The position numbers were made by a program, and so were the translations under genes. This document shows positions 1 to 8,066 of a stretch of 64,000 nt of DNA, one piece after another (positions within the stretch are counted from its first letter, which is position 1; every line of letters begins with the position of its first letter). Under the pieces are notes generated by a model. It searched no databases and had not been told where the DNA came from. It was given only the letters and a program-made list of their open reading frames with translations. Source of the DNA: Roseobacter ponti (GTDB lineage: Bacteria > Pseudomonadota > Alphaproteobacteria > Rhodobacterales > Rhodobacteraceae); the NCBI RefSeq assembly GCF_012932215.1, contig NZ_CP048788.1, forward strand, positions 1,736,001 through 1,800,000, given 5' to 3'.

Positions 1-2
1 AC

Positions 3-506
3 GAGGGCCTTGCCGCCACAATGCCGATCGGTATCGGCGCGATGGTCGTTGTGGTGCTTTTGCTCTTTAACGCGATCCGGCAGCCGCTGATCATCTGGCT
101 CACCGTGCCGCTGGCCCTGATCGGCGTGATCTGGGGGCTGGCGCTGAGCGGGACGGCGCTTGAGTTCATGGCCATCCTCGGGATCTTGTCTCTCGCCGGT
201 ATGCTGATCAAAAACGCGATCGTCCTGATCGATGAGACCGACAGTCAGATCGGCGCCGGCAAAGAACGTATGCGCGCCGTCATTGATGCTGCGGTCAGCC
301 GCGTACGGCCGGTGTCGCTGGGGGTGCTGACAACCGTTCTCGGGGTGATCCCGCTGCTCTGGGATCCGTTTTTCAAATCCCTGGCGGTGGTGATCATCTG
401 CGGTCTGAGCTTTGCGACGCTGCTGACGCTGATCGTCGTACCGGTGCTTTATACGGTGTTTTTCCGCATCAGCCCGGGCGCGGATGCTGAGGTCCCCGCG
501 GAGTGA
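3..506 (+). CDS. RND efflux transporter permease, C-terminal part
   Basis: This is the 3' end of a gene that starts before the window; the frame is open from base 3. The roughly 167 visible residues are the last membrane segments of an AcrB/HAE1-family inner-membrane permease. The family pattern is clear: an LTVPLALIG segment, then GMLIKNAIVLID, then RPVSLGVLTTVLGVIPL, and a final helix ending in VVPVLYTVFF. Such proteins are proton-driven pumps that work with a periplasmic adaptor and usually an outer-membrane channel, but neither partner is visible here, so the substrate is unknown. The tail after the last helix is short (about 14 residues). Confidence 0.93.
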   Translation, partial: EGLAATMPIGIGAMVVVVLLLFNAIRQPLIIWLTVPLALIGVIWGLALSGTALEFMAILGILSLAGMLIKNAIVLIDETDSQIGAGKERMRAVIDAAVSRVRPVSLGVLTTVLGVIPLLWDPFFKSLAVVIICGLSFATLLTLIVVPVLYTVFFRISPGADAEVPAE

Positions 507-516
507 AACCGCGGGG
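494..516 (+). terminator. Hairpin over the RND stop codon
   Basis: CCCCGCGG (494-501) and CCGCGGGG (509-516) form a perfect 8-bp stem with a 7-base loop that contains the TGA stop of the permease. It sits between two convergent genes, which is where a transcription stop is expected. There is no T-run, so intrinsic termination is only possible, not shown. Confidence 0.4.
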
Positions 517-523
517 CCGCGGC

Positions 524-1270
524 TCAGTCTGAGCGCGCTCCCATCAGAGACTGCCAGGACTGCATTGCCTGCAGCGCCGGTGCCGATGCCATGACAGCCG
601 CAACGCCTGCGCGGGCATCGCCACAGGCGATCAGAGTAAGGTCATCTGCAAGAGGCACCAGCAGCCCGCCATCAGGGCCGCCGGCAGGACCGTTGCGCAT
701 GCCGGCCACGAAGGCCTCCAGCCGGGGGAACCACGCGGGGTCGCCGGAACATCCCGCACCGGCCTCTTCAGCTCCGCCAGTTGCTGTCAGGTCGTTCCAG
801 TGCAGGCAGGCAACTGTATCCGTTGCAATACTCTCCAACATCACGGCAACACCGCTCATCTGGTGCCGACCTGCAAGGGCCGCCCGCAAGGCAGGGACCG
901 AAGCGCCGGTGTCCGGGTCGCCCGCCGTGCCGGCACGCCCTGCGTTGGTCAGAGTGACTTCTGCGCCGGTCTCGCAGATCAGTCCGAGAACGCCTGCAAG
1001 GGTGGTCACGTCCGTATCTCCGGGCGCGTCATCACCAAGCCCGACCGCAACAAGCCGCCGGTTCGCTACGTCAAGTGCGCCAAGCTGAATGCCGTCGGCG
1101 CTGAGTTTCAGGGACCGGGGCAGCACAGTTTCGTTGATCTCGCGCAGGAGCACTTCCAGCGCGGCGGTTCTGTCTCTGGGCAGGGTCTGCGCCAACTCTG
1201 CGCTGCCAAGCCGGGCGAGCAGCCCTGCCAGAGCTGCGTCGGAAATGCTGTTTTTCTGTGGTGCGGACAT
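524..1270 (-). CDS. Hypothetical protein, last gene of the kinase/GTPase cluster
   Basis: The 248-residue product has no signal peptide or membrane segment and is rich in Ala, Gly and Leu. I do not recognise a family with certainty. A central stretch around residues 55-75 (LKLSADGIQLGALDVANRRL) and a C-terminal stretch (LLVPLADDLTLIACGD) have the look of small alpha/beta regulatory folds such as roadblock/LC7, but that is a guess from pattern. Its start codon overlaps the stop of the preceding 120-residue gene, so the two are translationally coupled and belong to the same operon as the upstream GTPases. A role as a GTPase partner is inference from position only. Confidence 0.75.
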   Translation of the reverse strand: MSAPQKNSISDAALAGLLARLGSAELAQTLPRDRTAALEVLLREINETVLPRSLKLSADGIQLGALDVANRRLVAVGLGDDAPGDTDVTTLAGVLGLICETGAEVTLTNAGRAGTAGDPDTGASVPALRAALAGRHQMSGVAVMLESIATDTVACLHWNDLTATGGAEEAGAGCSGDPAWFPRLEAFVAGMRNGPAGGPDGGLLVPLADDLTLIACGDARAGVAAVMASAPALQAMQSWQSLMGARSD

Positions 1271-1632
1271 CAGATCTGCTCCCCTGTGTTCTGCGGATCG
1301 GTAATGACGCAGGACAACAGCATCGCGGCGTCGCTTTCTGCGGGTGCGGCAAGGCAGATGGCTTCGTCACCTTCCGCGTCCGGCCGGCCGAAAGCTTCAG
1401 TGCGGCGGGCGGTGAAATGCAGCGCTGCGGCAGGCGGGTGCCCAGGGCTGATCGCGCCGGCAAGCGCAAAACACGCGGTAGCACGTGCGGCAAGGCTGTC
1501 GAGAGCTTCGCGCGGGCAGGGGGCGGGGCTGCTCCAGCTCAGAACAAGGCCTGCACCAATGTCGGTATAGGCGGCAAGGTCGCTTTGCTCTGCTGTACTG
1601 CGCAGTGCGTCCAGTCTGTCCTGCATGTCCAT
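1270..1632 (-). CDS. Small hypothetical protein, possibly roadblock/LC7-like
   Basis: This 120-residue cytoplasmic protein lies 24 bases after the 304-residue GTPase gene and overlaps the next gene at its stop. The N-terminal third (AYTDIGAGLVLSW, then a helix with ALDSLAARATACF) resembles the strand-strand-helix start of roadblock/LC7 proteins, which in MglB act on small GTPases. The likeness is weak and by eye. The C-terminal part is a low-complexity Ala/Glu region followed by AAMLLSCVITD. Two small proteins directly after three P-loop GTPases would suit regulators or activators of these, but nothing in the sequence proves it. Confidence 0.7.
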   Translation of the reverse strand: MDMQDRLDALRSTAEQSDLAAYTDIGAGLVLSWSSPAPCPREALDSLAARATACFALAGAISPGHPPAAALHFTARRTEAFGRPDAEGDEAICLAAPAESDAAMLLSCVITDPQNTGEQI

Positions 1633-1656
1633 GGTTGGGTTTTCCTGTGCTGGGCG

Positions 1657-2571
1657 TTATTCGCCGGCCATTACATCTCGGTCAGGGCGGGCATCGGGGC
1701 GGCGTCGTCCGGACGTGGTGTCCGCGCGCACGCGGCGGGGCTGTATGTGACCGTCAGGCAGCGGCGCTTCGTCTTCGGGCTCGTCAAAGAAATAGTCCTT
1801 TTCCGGCACGGCACGCGCAAAGTCTGCCGGAGCCTCGCTGTGGTGTCCTGCGCCATCGGCACTGCGATTGCCACCGGAGTTCATCAGCAGTTCAATCAGA
1901 TGCTCGCAGAAAGGTGCCACACCGCTGGTCTGCCAGATGTCCAGATCGTCGTCCGCGTTCAGCGCGTCAAGGAGCGATGCCGCATAGACCGCCGAAAAGA
2001 GACCATCGGTCTCGCGGCGGACCCGCCGCAGCACGCGGTCTTTGTCACGCTCGGTGCGCAGCTTGTCAAACTGTGTGATCAGCAGGAGGTTTTCGCCCCG
2101 CGTACAGTCGCGCAGGATCTCCCATATCGCGGCCTCGGACTGGCGCCAGGCCTGGGTTGCATGGGTGCACCAGACGACGTGATCGGCCTCTCCCACAACG
2201 GTTTCCCACATGTCGGTGGGCATGTTGGGATCGGAAATCCCCGGCATGTCGATCAGATCACAGAGCATCAGCGTATCCGCCTCCATCGTCAGATGGATGT
2301 GCTGTGTCTCATCAAGGCAGATGCTGTTGAGGTCCTGCAGATCAAACGGGATGCGGTTGCCGTCCATATCCACCGCATGCGCCGAGGACGGCCCGTAGGT
2401 CATCAGAACCGGGGGCAGGCGGGTCGCGGTCACCTTCATCGGCAGGGGTGCCGAACCCAGCAGGATGTTGGTCAGTGTGCTTTTGCCGGCACTGAACTCT
2501 CCCATCAGGGCCAGACGCGGACGCGGCGCCGCCGTATCGCCGTTCAGCGTTTCGGGTGTCAGGTCATCCAT
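1657..2571 (-). CDS. Dynamin-like P-loop GTPase (304 aa)
   Basis: The protein starts with a short tail and then a clear G1/Walker A loop, GEFSAGKST, at residues 24-32. A G3 motif follows as DLIDMPG, and a possible G4 as TQFDKL, which departs from the usual NKxD. The GEFSAGKST form is typical of bacterial dynamin-like and related large GTPases. The region after the G domain, about 100 residues, is charged and disordered, and there is no membrane segment. Its start overlaps the end of the 697-residue GTPase gene by 8 bases, which points to coupled expression and perhaps to a heteromeric GTPase pair, as seen for paired bacterial dynamins. Confidence 0.85.
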   Translation of the reverse strand: MDDLTPETLNGDTAAPRPRLALMGEFSAGKSTLTNILLGSAPLPMKVTATRLPPVLMTYGPSSAHAVDMDGNRIPFDLQDLNSICLDETQHIHLTMEADTLMLCDLIDMPGISDPNMPTDMWETVVGEADHVVWCTHATQAWRQSEAAIWEILRDCTRGENLLLITQFDKLRTERDKDRVLRRVRRETDGLFSAVYAASLLDALNADDDLDIWQTSGVAPFCEHLIELLMNSGGNRSADGAGHHSEAPADFARAVPEKDYFFDEPEDEAPLPDGHIQPRRVRADTTSGRRRPDARPDRDVMAGE

Positions 2572-4657
2572 GATCTGCTGGCTCCATATCTGGCATTGCA
2601 GCGTAGGCCTGGAGCTCTTTCAGGATTTCTTCGAGCTGTTCCACGCGGTCAGCCTCTCCGGCACCGAGGCAAAGACGCTGCAGCCCGTCTTTGTCACCAC
2701 GGCTGTTGCCAATCTCATAGAGCACATCGCGGTTCTGCTCGATAAACCCCGTCATGGCGCCGATCAAATCAGCGTTGATCTCGTCTGGCTGGGTGTCGCG
2801 GACGCGTGCCATAAATTCTTCTGTTTCGGCTGAAATCAGCGAACGGAACCGTTTGGCAAATGCCTGATAGCCACGTGTGCGGCGCCACCATGACTTCCAC
2901 CATCCGTCATTGAAATCGAGTGCGATGCTTTGCGCAAGGGAGACAGGGGCAGGCATCTCGGGCACATCAGGCACCGAAAGCTGCACGCCCTCGACCGCCT
3001 TGCCGAAGGCTCGAAAGTAAAAGCCTGCAAGCTCTTCTGTCGCGGCCTCAAAATTCTTTCTGGTCACGGACTGTGCCCTCGAGGCATAGACCGAGAACGC
3101 GGATTTCAGCAGCATGCGCAGACCTGCGGGATTGTATTCCCACATGTGCTCTGCGCCGACTTTCTCCAGATGCGTGATCAGCGAGTGGGTAGCGCGATCC
3201 ACAAAGTTGATATGGGCGCGGTCTGCACGCGCGCGGTAGTTTTTCGTCACATCTGAAAGGTCGCTGTGCATCGCATCGAGGTGGCGTTTGGTCAGCGCCT
3301 CAAGCTCTCTGCGGATTTCCTGCATGGTCAGCCCGGTTTCGGTTTCATCGCCGCTGATCATCACCTTGTTGGCGGCCTGCTGTCCGGTGGCGATTGTTGC
3401 CATGGACGTCGCCGTGCGGCGCAGAAGAGCATTGCCGATGCTGCTGACGACCTGATTGCCGATCGCTCGCTGCAGAGCAGGCATCCCTGAGAGGTGCCAG
3501 AGATTTTCAGCCGCCGAATATCCGTGCTGACCGGGGTTTTTTGCCCGGTCGGACATGCCGCTGAGGCGGGCGGCAGTGGATTCTGTCTTTTCGTCAATGC
3601 TGTCGGACAGGACCATATTGGCCCACCAGGCACTGCCAAAGAGAATATCGGCACCTTCTGGTCCGTTGTTTTCCGCAAGCACCCTGCGGATGCTGGCCTC
3701 GATCTCGGGGATCTGATTTTCCGGATCGCGCAACTCGTCGATGCGGTTCACAAAGATGATCACGTCACGCGACGACATATTTGAGATCAGCCGGATCAGG
3801 CCCATATCGACCGAGCTCAGCGCCTGATGCGCTGAGAGCACGACAACACAGATGCGGCTGTTGCGCACAGCGTTAATCGTTACCTGTTCGCGCATCATGA
3901 AGGTGTCGTTGACGCCGGGCGTGTCGCGCAGACAAAGCGGCACCGGACATGTCGGGCTGTGCAGGGTCAGATCGGCGGATTTGGTAATATCGGCAAACCT
4001 GCCCTGGGTATCTCCGCCCGTATCGGTATCTTCGTCCTCAAAGACGTCGTCACCAAGGCAGATGTATCGTTCCAGCAGTTCTTTGTCGAAATAGCCGTAG
4101 TCATGTTCCTGACCCAGCAGCATTTCAAACTTTTTGCCGAGACGGCGACGGGATTTCTCGCGCAGTTCTTCAACCTGCTGACGAATTTTTTCCATCTCGT
4201 CGCCCGCACCGGCACGATCAGCAAGCTCACCGAGGCGGCCGCCCTTCTGCACGAGGCGGTCCCATTCGTCGGCCTTCATCATCTGAAAACACGCGCCGAT
4301 TTCGCTGCGGGTTTCGCCGGGGATGAGATGCAGCGACGTTACAACTGACGTCCACGGATTGACGTCGGACGGCAGCAGATCAGACCAGCCTGCAACGGCA
4401 TTCACCAGGGTGGTTTTACCGGATTTGACCTGACCCAGAAATGTGATCGCAGGCTCGGATTCCTCAAGCTCGCGCTGCAGCCTCGCAAGCGGGCGTGCGG
4501 CGGCATCGCCGGCAAGTTCGCTCAGCCGGTCCATCAGGTCCGACAGCCGCGCGCTGCGTTCAGCAAGCTCCTGCAACGGCTCCATTCCTTCCGTCAGAAA
4601 CGGGGGGGCCATCAGGGCGTTGCTCTCTGCTTCGTCAATCTGTGGTTTTACATTCAT
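2564..4657 (-). CDS. Dynamin-family GTPase (697 aa)
   Basis: This is the largest GTPase of the cluster. After a helical N-terminal region (residues 1-70) comes G1 as GQVKSGKTT at 75-83. A switch-1-like stretch PWTSVVTSLH follows, then G3 as RDTPGVND and G4 as FVNRIDEL. The C-terminal 300 residues are mostly helical, as expected for a dynamin stalk, with a basic segment WWKSWWRRTRGY that could touch membrane. Known bacterial dynamin-like proteins remodel or protect membranes; the role here is unknown. The gene is separated from the upstream GTPase gene by 152 bases, so a second promoter inside the cluster is possible. Confidence 0.88.
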   Translation of the reverse strand: MNVKPQIDEAESNALMAPPFLTEGMEPLQELAERSARLSDLMDRLSELAGDAAARPLARLQRELEESEPAITFLGQVKSGKTTLVNAVAGWSDLLPSDVNPWTSVVTSLHLIPGETRSEIGACFQMMKADEWDRLVQKGGRLGELADRAGAGDEMEKIRQQVEELREKSRRRLGKKFEMLLGQEHDYGYFDKELLERYICLGDDVFEDEDTDTGGDTQGRFADITKSADLTLHSPTCPVPLCLRDTPGVNDTFMMREQVTINAVRNSRICVVVLSAHQALSSVDMGLIRLISNMSSRDVIIFVNRIDELRDPENQIPEIEASIRRVLAENNGPEGADILFGSAWWANMVLSDSIDEKTESTAARLSGMSDRAKNPGQHGYSAAENLWHLSGMPALQRAIGNQVVSSIGNALLRRTATSMATIATGQQAANKVMISGDETETGLTMQEIRRELEALTKRHLDAMHSDLSDVTKNYRARADRAHINFVDRATHSLITHLEKVGAEHMWEYNPAGLRMLLKSAFSVYASRAQSVTRKNFEAATEELAGFYFRAFGKAVEGVQLSVPDVPEMPAPVSLAQSIALDFNDGWWKSWWRRTRGYQAFAKRFRSLISAETEEFMARVRDTQPDEINADLIGAMTGFIEQNRDVLYEIGNSRGDKDGLQRLCLGAGEADRVEQLEEILKELQAYAAMPDMEPADHG

Positions 4658-4809
4658 TTTCGGGCCCGGAACCTGCTACGTGGCCTCATGTGAGGCCTTT
4701 GACTAAAAACTGCTCTTTATCTGTTGAAAGGTTTAGGGGTCATATCTGGCAAAGTTGTGGTGGGAATCCGGCACTGTTTCGACAAAAGAGCGCCGGTCCG
4801 GAGATTTCA

Positions 4810-6024
4810 TCACATTGTTTCTGCATGGATTTCCTTGCGCATCTGAACCATCAGAGCGAGCGCGTCAGTGGCTGCTGCGGCGCCGGATTCAGTCGAGAGC
4901 AGCGTGATCAGCTGCTCTGCATCAGTCACCTCATCTCGCAGTGCGGTAAAGGCCGGGCTGTCACAGGCTGTGCTCTCCAGCAGCAGCGCCACATCGGAGG
5001 CACATTGCGCGCAGGCGGAGAGAACGCGGCTTGCCTGGGGACCGGGAAGATAACCCTCTGCCGGGCGCAGATCACCTGCGAGCCGGTCGATCAGCGCCAG
5101 CGCCTGCCCGCAGGCTTCGGCCGGGTCGGCGGGTTCGGCAGTCGACGTCACCACTGCTGTCAGGTCGGGGTCCGGCACCGGCGATTTTGCCGGTGCCTGT
5201 GCCACCCCGGCGCGATCGAGCAGAATGCGCGCGTGGTCCATATCAGCCATACGACCGGCCGCAATCTGATGCTCAAGTCCTTCCATCAGTGCGCTGCCAC
5301 CGCTGGCCGTCAGTAACGACGGATTGGCGTCCGTAGCCGTTTTCCGCGCGGCAAGCGCCTGCAGCGTCGCCACCGGATAAAGGCCATAAAATTCTTCCGC
5401 CGCGCGGGCATCCAGATCTTTAAGCCGGCGCGTCAGGACACCCTTCACATGCAGCTGATCGGCCTTGGTCAATGCCAGGAAACTGCGGTCTTTCAGGTGA
5501 TCGGGCGCAGAGGCCCAGAGCATGTACTCGCGGTCGTCGAAATTCTGGGTGCACCAGAGCGCCACGTCGGCGCGCTCAAGACCCCAGTCGAGAAAATCCT
5601 CGGCCTTGTCCTGCTGGTCGGGCAGGGATACTTCGATAAAGCTCCGGTCGCGCAGTATTTCTGACGGAGTCTCGATGCTTACACGCAGAACGTCGGAGCT
5701 GAGCTCTGCCGCATCCGGCGCGCCGTCAAAGGTGACCATTTCGCCGTTGTGAAGCTCGGTCACCACTTTCGGTGTCTCACCCCAGGTCAGCTCGGTGATC
5801 GGCACGGCGCCAAGCGAAGGCATCAGATCGGTGCCCGCCAGCATATTGATCAGACTGGTTTTTCCACCACCGGCAAGGCCCGCCACCACAATTACCGTCG
5901 GGCGTCTGAGGTGTTCAAGCAGCCGTTCGCCGGTATCGCGTGCCGTGCCGGTCATCCGGTTTGCCTGCATCGCGTCGGCGAGCATTTCGGTGAGGTTGCG
6001 GGTATCAGCGAGCGCGTTCATCAT
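4810..6024 (-). CDS. P-loop GTPase with divergent G3 motif (404 aa)
   Basis: The G1 loop GLAGGGKTS is at residues 49-57, after an N-terminal helix. A TKAD motif fits G4. The G3 position reads SLPDQQDK in place of DxPG, so hydrolysis may be altered. The C-terminal half is helical and rich in Ala. The ATG at 6024 has a strong ribosome site (GGAGG seven bases upstream), and the start overlaps the stop of the PP2C gene, so phosphatase and GTPase are co-translated. The third of three different P-loop GTPases in one cluster, it may belong to the same membrane or assembly process, but this is inference. Confidence 0.83.
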   Translation of the reverse strand: MMNALADTRNLTEMLADAMQANRMTGTARDTGERLLEHLRRPTVIVVAGLAGGGKTSLINMLAGTDLMPSLGAVPITELTWGETPKVVTELHNGEMVTFDGAPDAAELSSDVLRVSIETPSEILRDRSFIEVSLPDQQDKAEDFLDWGLERADVALWCTQNFDDREYMLWASAPDHLKDRSFLALTKADQLHVKGVLTRRLKDLDARAAEEFYGLYPVATLQALAARKTATDANPSLLTASGGSALMEGLEHQIAAGRMADMDHARILLDRAGVAQAPAKSPVPDPDLTAVVTSTAEPADPAEACGQALALIDRLAGDLRPAEGYLPGPQASRVLSACAQCASDVALLLESTACDSPAFTALRDEVTDAEQLITLLSTESGAAAATDALALMVQMRKEIHAETM

Positions 6025-6911
6025 CTGCCTCCTGCGGGGCGGGCACTCATCATCAGCTTTTTCTCGCCATGCAGATTGAGAAAGAGCCTGCGCCCGGGTG
6101 CTGCGGTTTTCTGTTCTGCGCGCGGTGTTTTTACCTTGAGCACGCAGATTGCCACGTTGTCCTGTTCCGGGTCGTCGAGATCGCCGATTGCTTTCATCAG
6201 CGCGGCGCCGATCTCTTCACCGGATTTGTGGCGGTGTTCATAAATAAGCTGGGCAATCTGCGGTTCGGTCAGGAACTGCAGGCCGTCACTGGCAGCAATC
6301 ACGATATCAAGATCGCGCAACTCAACCGGCACGTCGCGGCAATCAACCTCGGGGATCGGGTCACCGATCAGAACCGACGTCAGACACTGCCGGTCGGGAT
6401 GCTGTTCGGCTTCGCCGGCGTCCATTTCGCCTTTGCGGACCATCCGGTCCATGCGGCGCGCCAGCGAGTGTTCTTCGTTCAGCCGGAAAAGCCGGTTGCC
6501 GCGGAAAAGATACAGCGGCGAGTCGCCCACAGAAATCCAGTAAAGCCGGTTGTTGATCACGACGGGAGCCACCAGCGTGGAACCCATGCCCTGAACACCC
6601 GGCCGGCGACGGGCATAGCTTGCCACGCTGTCGTTGGCGCATTCGGCAGCGGCCCGCAGGATGCTGCCGATATTGTCTTCAAGCATCGCCGGATCACCGG
6701 AATGCATCTTCAGTTCGCTGAAGATCTCAGTCACCACAATCTTGCTGGCGATATCGCCCGCTGCGTGCCCGCCCATACCGTCGGCGAGCACGATAAAACC
6801 ATACCCCGCGCCCCGGGAAAAATCGATGGCAAGCGAGTCTTCCTGGTGGTCACGGCGACCCTGGCTGATCGCCGGGGCCGCGTCGTAAAGATATGCGACG
6901 GGATCAGGCAT
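6021..6911 (-). CDS. PP2C-family Ser/Thr protein phosphatase
   Basis: The 296 residues cover one PP2C (PPM) domain. The metal-binding motifs are intact: QGRRDHQEDS (residues 17-26) with the first acidic ligand, LADGMGGHAAGD (42-53), GDSPLYLF, ASDGLQFL and near the end DPEQDNVAI. There is no membrane segment, so it acts in the cytoplasm, removing phosphate from Ser/Thr in a Mn/Mg-dependent reaction. It overlaps the FHA gene by 8 bases and follows the kinase in the same operon, so it is the natural counterpart of that kinase, an arrangement also known from type VI secretion (PpkA, PppA, Fha), although no secretion genes are in view. Confidence 0.95.
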   Translation of the reverse strand: MPDPVAYLYDAAPAISQGRRDHQEDSLAIDFSRGAGYGFIVLADGMGGHAAGDIASKIVVTEIFSELKMHSGDPAMLEDNIGSILRAAAECANDSVASYARRRPGVQGMGSTLVAPVVINNRLYWISVGDSPLYLFRGNRLFRLNEEHSLARRMDRMVRKGEMDAGEAEQHPDRQCLTSVLIGDPIPEVDCRDVPVELRDLDIVIAASDGLQFLTEPQIAQLIYEHRHKSGEEIGAALMKAIGDLDDPEQDNVAICVLKVKTPRAEQKTAAPGRRLFLNLHGEKKLMMSARPAGGR

Positions 6912-8046
6912 ATTTCGCGTCTTTTTCCGCCGGCTTGTCCCAGGAGAAGTCTTCTCCGCAGAGCGCGATCAGACGCAGGGTCGTCTCGCCCACACGGATG
7001 GTATCGCCATTGCGGATCTCTTCTGTGCTCAGAAGCGGTTTGTTGTTCACCCGGACAAGATTTGCCTTGCCGCTGTGTCCGATGAAGAACTGGTTCAGTT
7101 CGCCGTCATAGGCAATCGACACGTGGTTTTCGCGTGAAATGCTGTTGTCGCCGAAGTTCAGCGAAACCGCCTGTGTTGTTCCACGACCGACCTTTGAGAC
7201 ACCGTCGTAAAGCGTGAAGGATGCGCCGCGTCCCGGGCCTTCGATCACGACAACCCAGCCAACTGCGAATTCGCTCTGGCCGGCCTTTTCGGCGCGCGCC
7301 ATCGGATCCGTGCTTTCCGCTGTGCCAGGCGTGAAGCCCAGAAGGCGGGTTTTCACACGGCCCGAGCGGCTGCTGCCACGGCCAGGGGCGGGGGCAGGCA
7401 TCTGTACCGGCGCACCGGAGACGGCCTGGGCCACGCTCATTTCTGCGGAAACCTCGTGACGCGGTGCTGTACGCTCCGCGGCCATGGCACGGCGCAGTTC
7501 CGCAATGGACGCGGTCGTGGTGTCAGCGGCGGCCTCAGGGGCATCCTCTTCAAAAGCATCGGCTTCCTCTTCGGTCTCGTCGGAGGCCGTCGGTGCGCCG
7601 GCAAAGAAACCGGCCGCATCGTCTTCGTAGACTTCGTCCTGATCATCGTCAGAAGCAGCCTCATCGCCCGGTGCGACCTTCTGCGCAAAAAGCGCATCCA
7701 TCGGATCGGGGGACTGTTCCTGCTCTGCTGTGGTGTCCGCATTCAGATCGTCTTCTTCATACCCGTCGTCAGCATATCCGTCATCGGCGTATCCGTCGTC
7801 GTCAAAGTCCTCATCTGCAAAGTCCTCGCCTGCGTAGTCATCACCGTCGAATTCGCGCTCAAGGGCGTCAAGATCCGCAATGGGCGGCAGGGGTGTTTCA
7901 GCCGTCGCAGGCGCCTGAAGATAGGCACCGAGGTCCAGTGCGTCGCTTTGCGCGTCCTGCGGCTCAAGCAGCGCGTCGTCCGCTGGCGGTTTCTCCGCCT
8001 GGGCGGAATGGCGTTTCTCGTTGATGATATCGCGAATGAACTTCAT
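6904..8046 (-). CDS. FHA-domain protein with long acidic N-terminal region
   Basis: The start ATG at 8046 is chosen because GGAG precedes it by 7 bases; a longer reading to 8109 has no ribosome site and would run into the kinase gene. The 380-residue protein has an acidic, probably disordered N-terminal 200 residues with a near repeat of DDGYA, then a basic motif with KTRLLGF, and a C-terminal FHA domain (VSKVGRGTTQAVSLNFGD, then SISRENHVSI). FHA domains bind phosphothreonine peptides. The Thr in KTRLLGF is a possible substrate of the adjacent kinase. The protein may link kinase, phosphatase and GTPases as a scaffold; that is inference. Confidence 0.9.
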   Translation of the reverse strand: MKFIRDIINEKRHSAQAEKPPADDALLEPQDAQSDALDLGAYLQAPATAETPLPPIADLDALEREFDGDDYAGEDFADEDFDDDGYADDGYADDGYEEDDLNADTTAEQEQSPDPMDALFAQKVAPGDEAASDDDQDEVYEDDAAGFFAGAPTASDETEEEADAFEEDAPEAAADTTTASIAELRRAMAAERTAPRHEVSAEMSVAQAVSGAPVQMPAPAPGRGSSRSGRVKTRLLGFTPGTAESTDPMARAEKAGQSEFAVGWVVVIEGPGRGASFTLYDGVSKVGRGTTQAVSLNFGDNSISRENHVSIAYDGELNQFFIGHSGKANLVRVNNKPLLSTEEIRNGDTIRVGETTLRLIALCGEDFSWDKPAEKDAKYA

Positions 8047-8066
8047 GGGGATCTCCGTGGGGAAAA

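Noticed and set aside
1258-2745. A 495-codon open frame on the plus strand
   Set aside because: It lies opposite three minus-strand genes with clear families and operon overlaps; its product is basic and His/Arg-rich with no domain, as is typical of antisense frames in GC-rich DNA.
7740-7800. Short repeats in the FHA gene as a microsatellite or frame error
   Set aside because: The frame stays open and the repeats encode a smooth acidic tract; they are imperfect at the DNA level.
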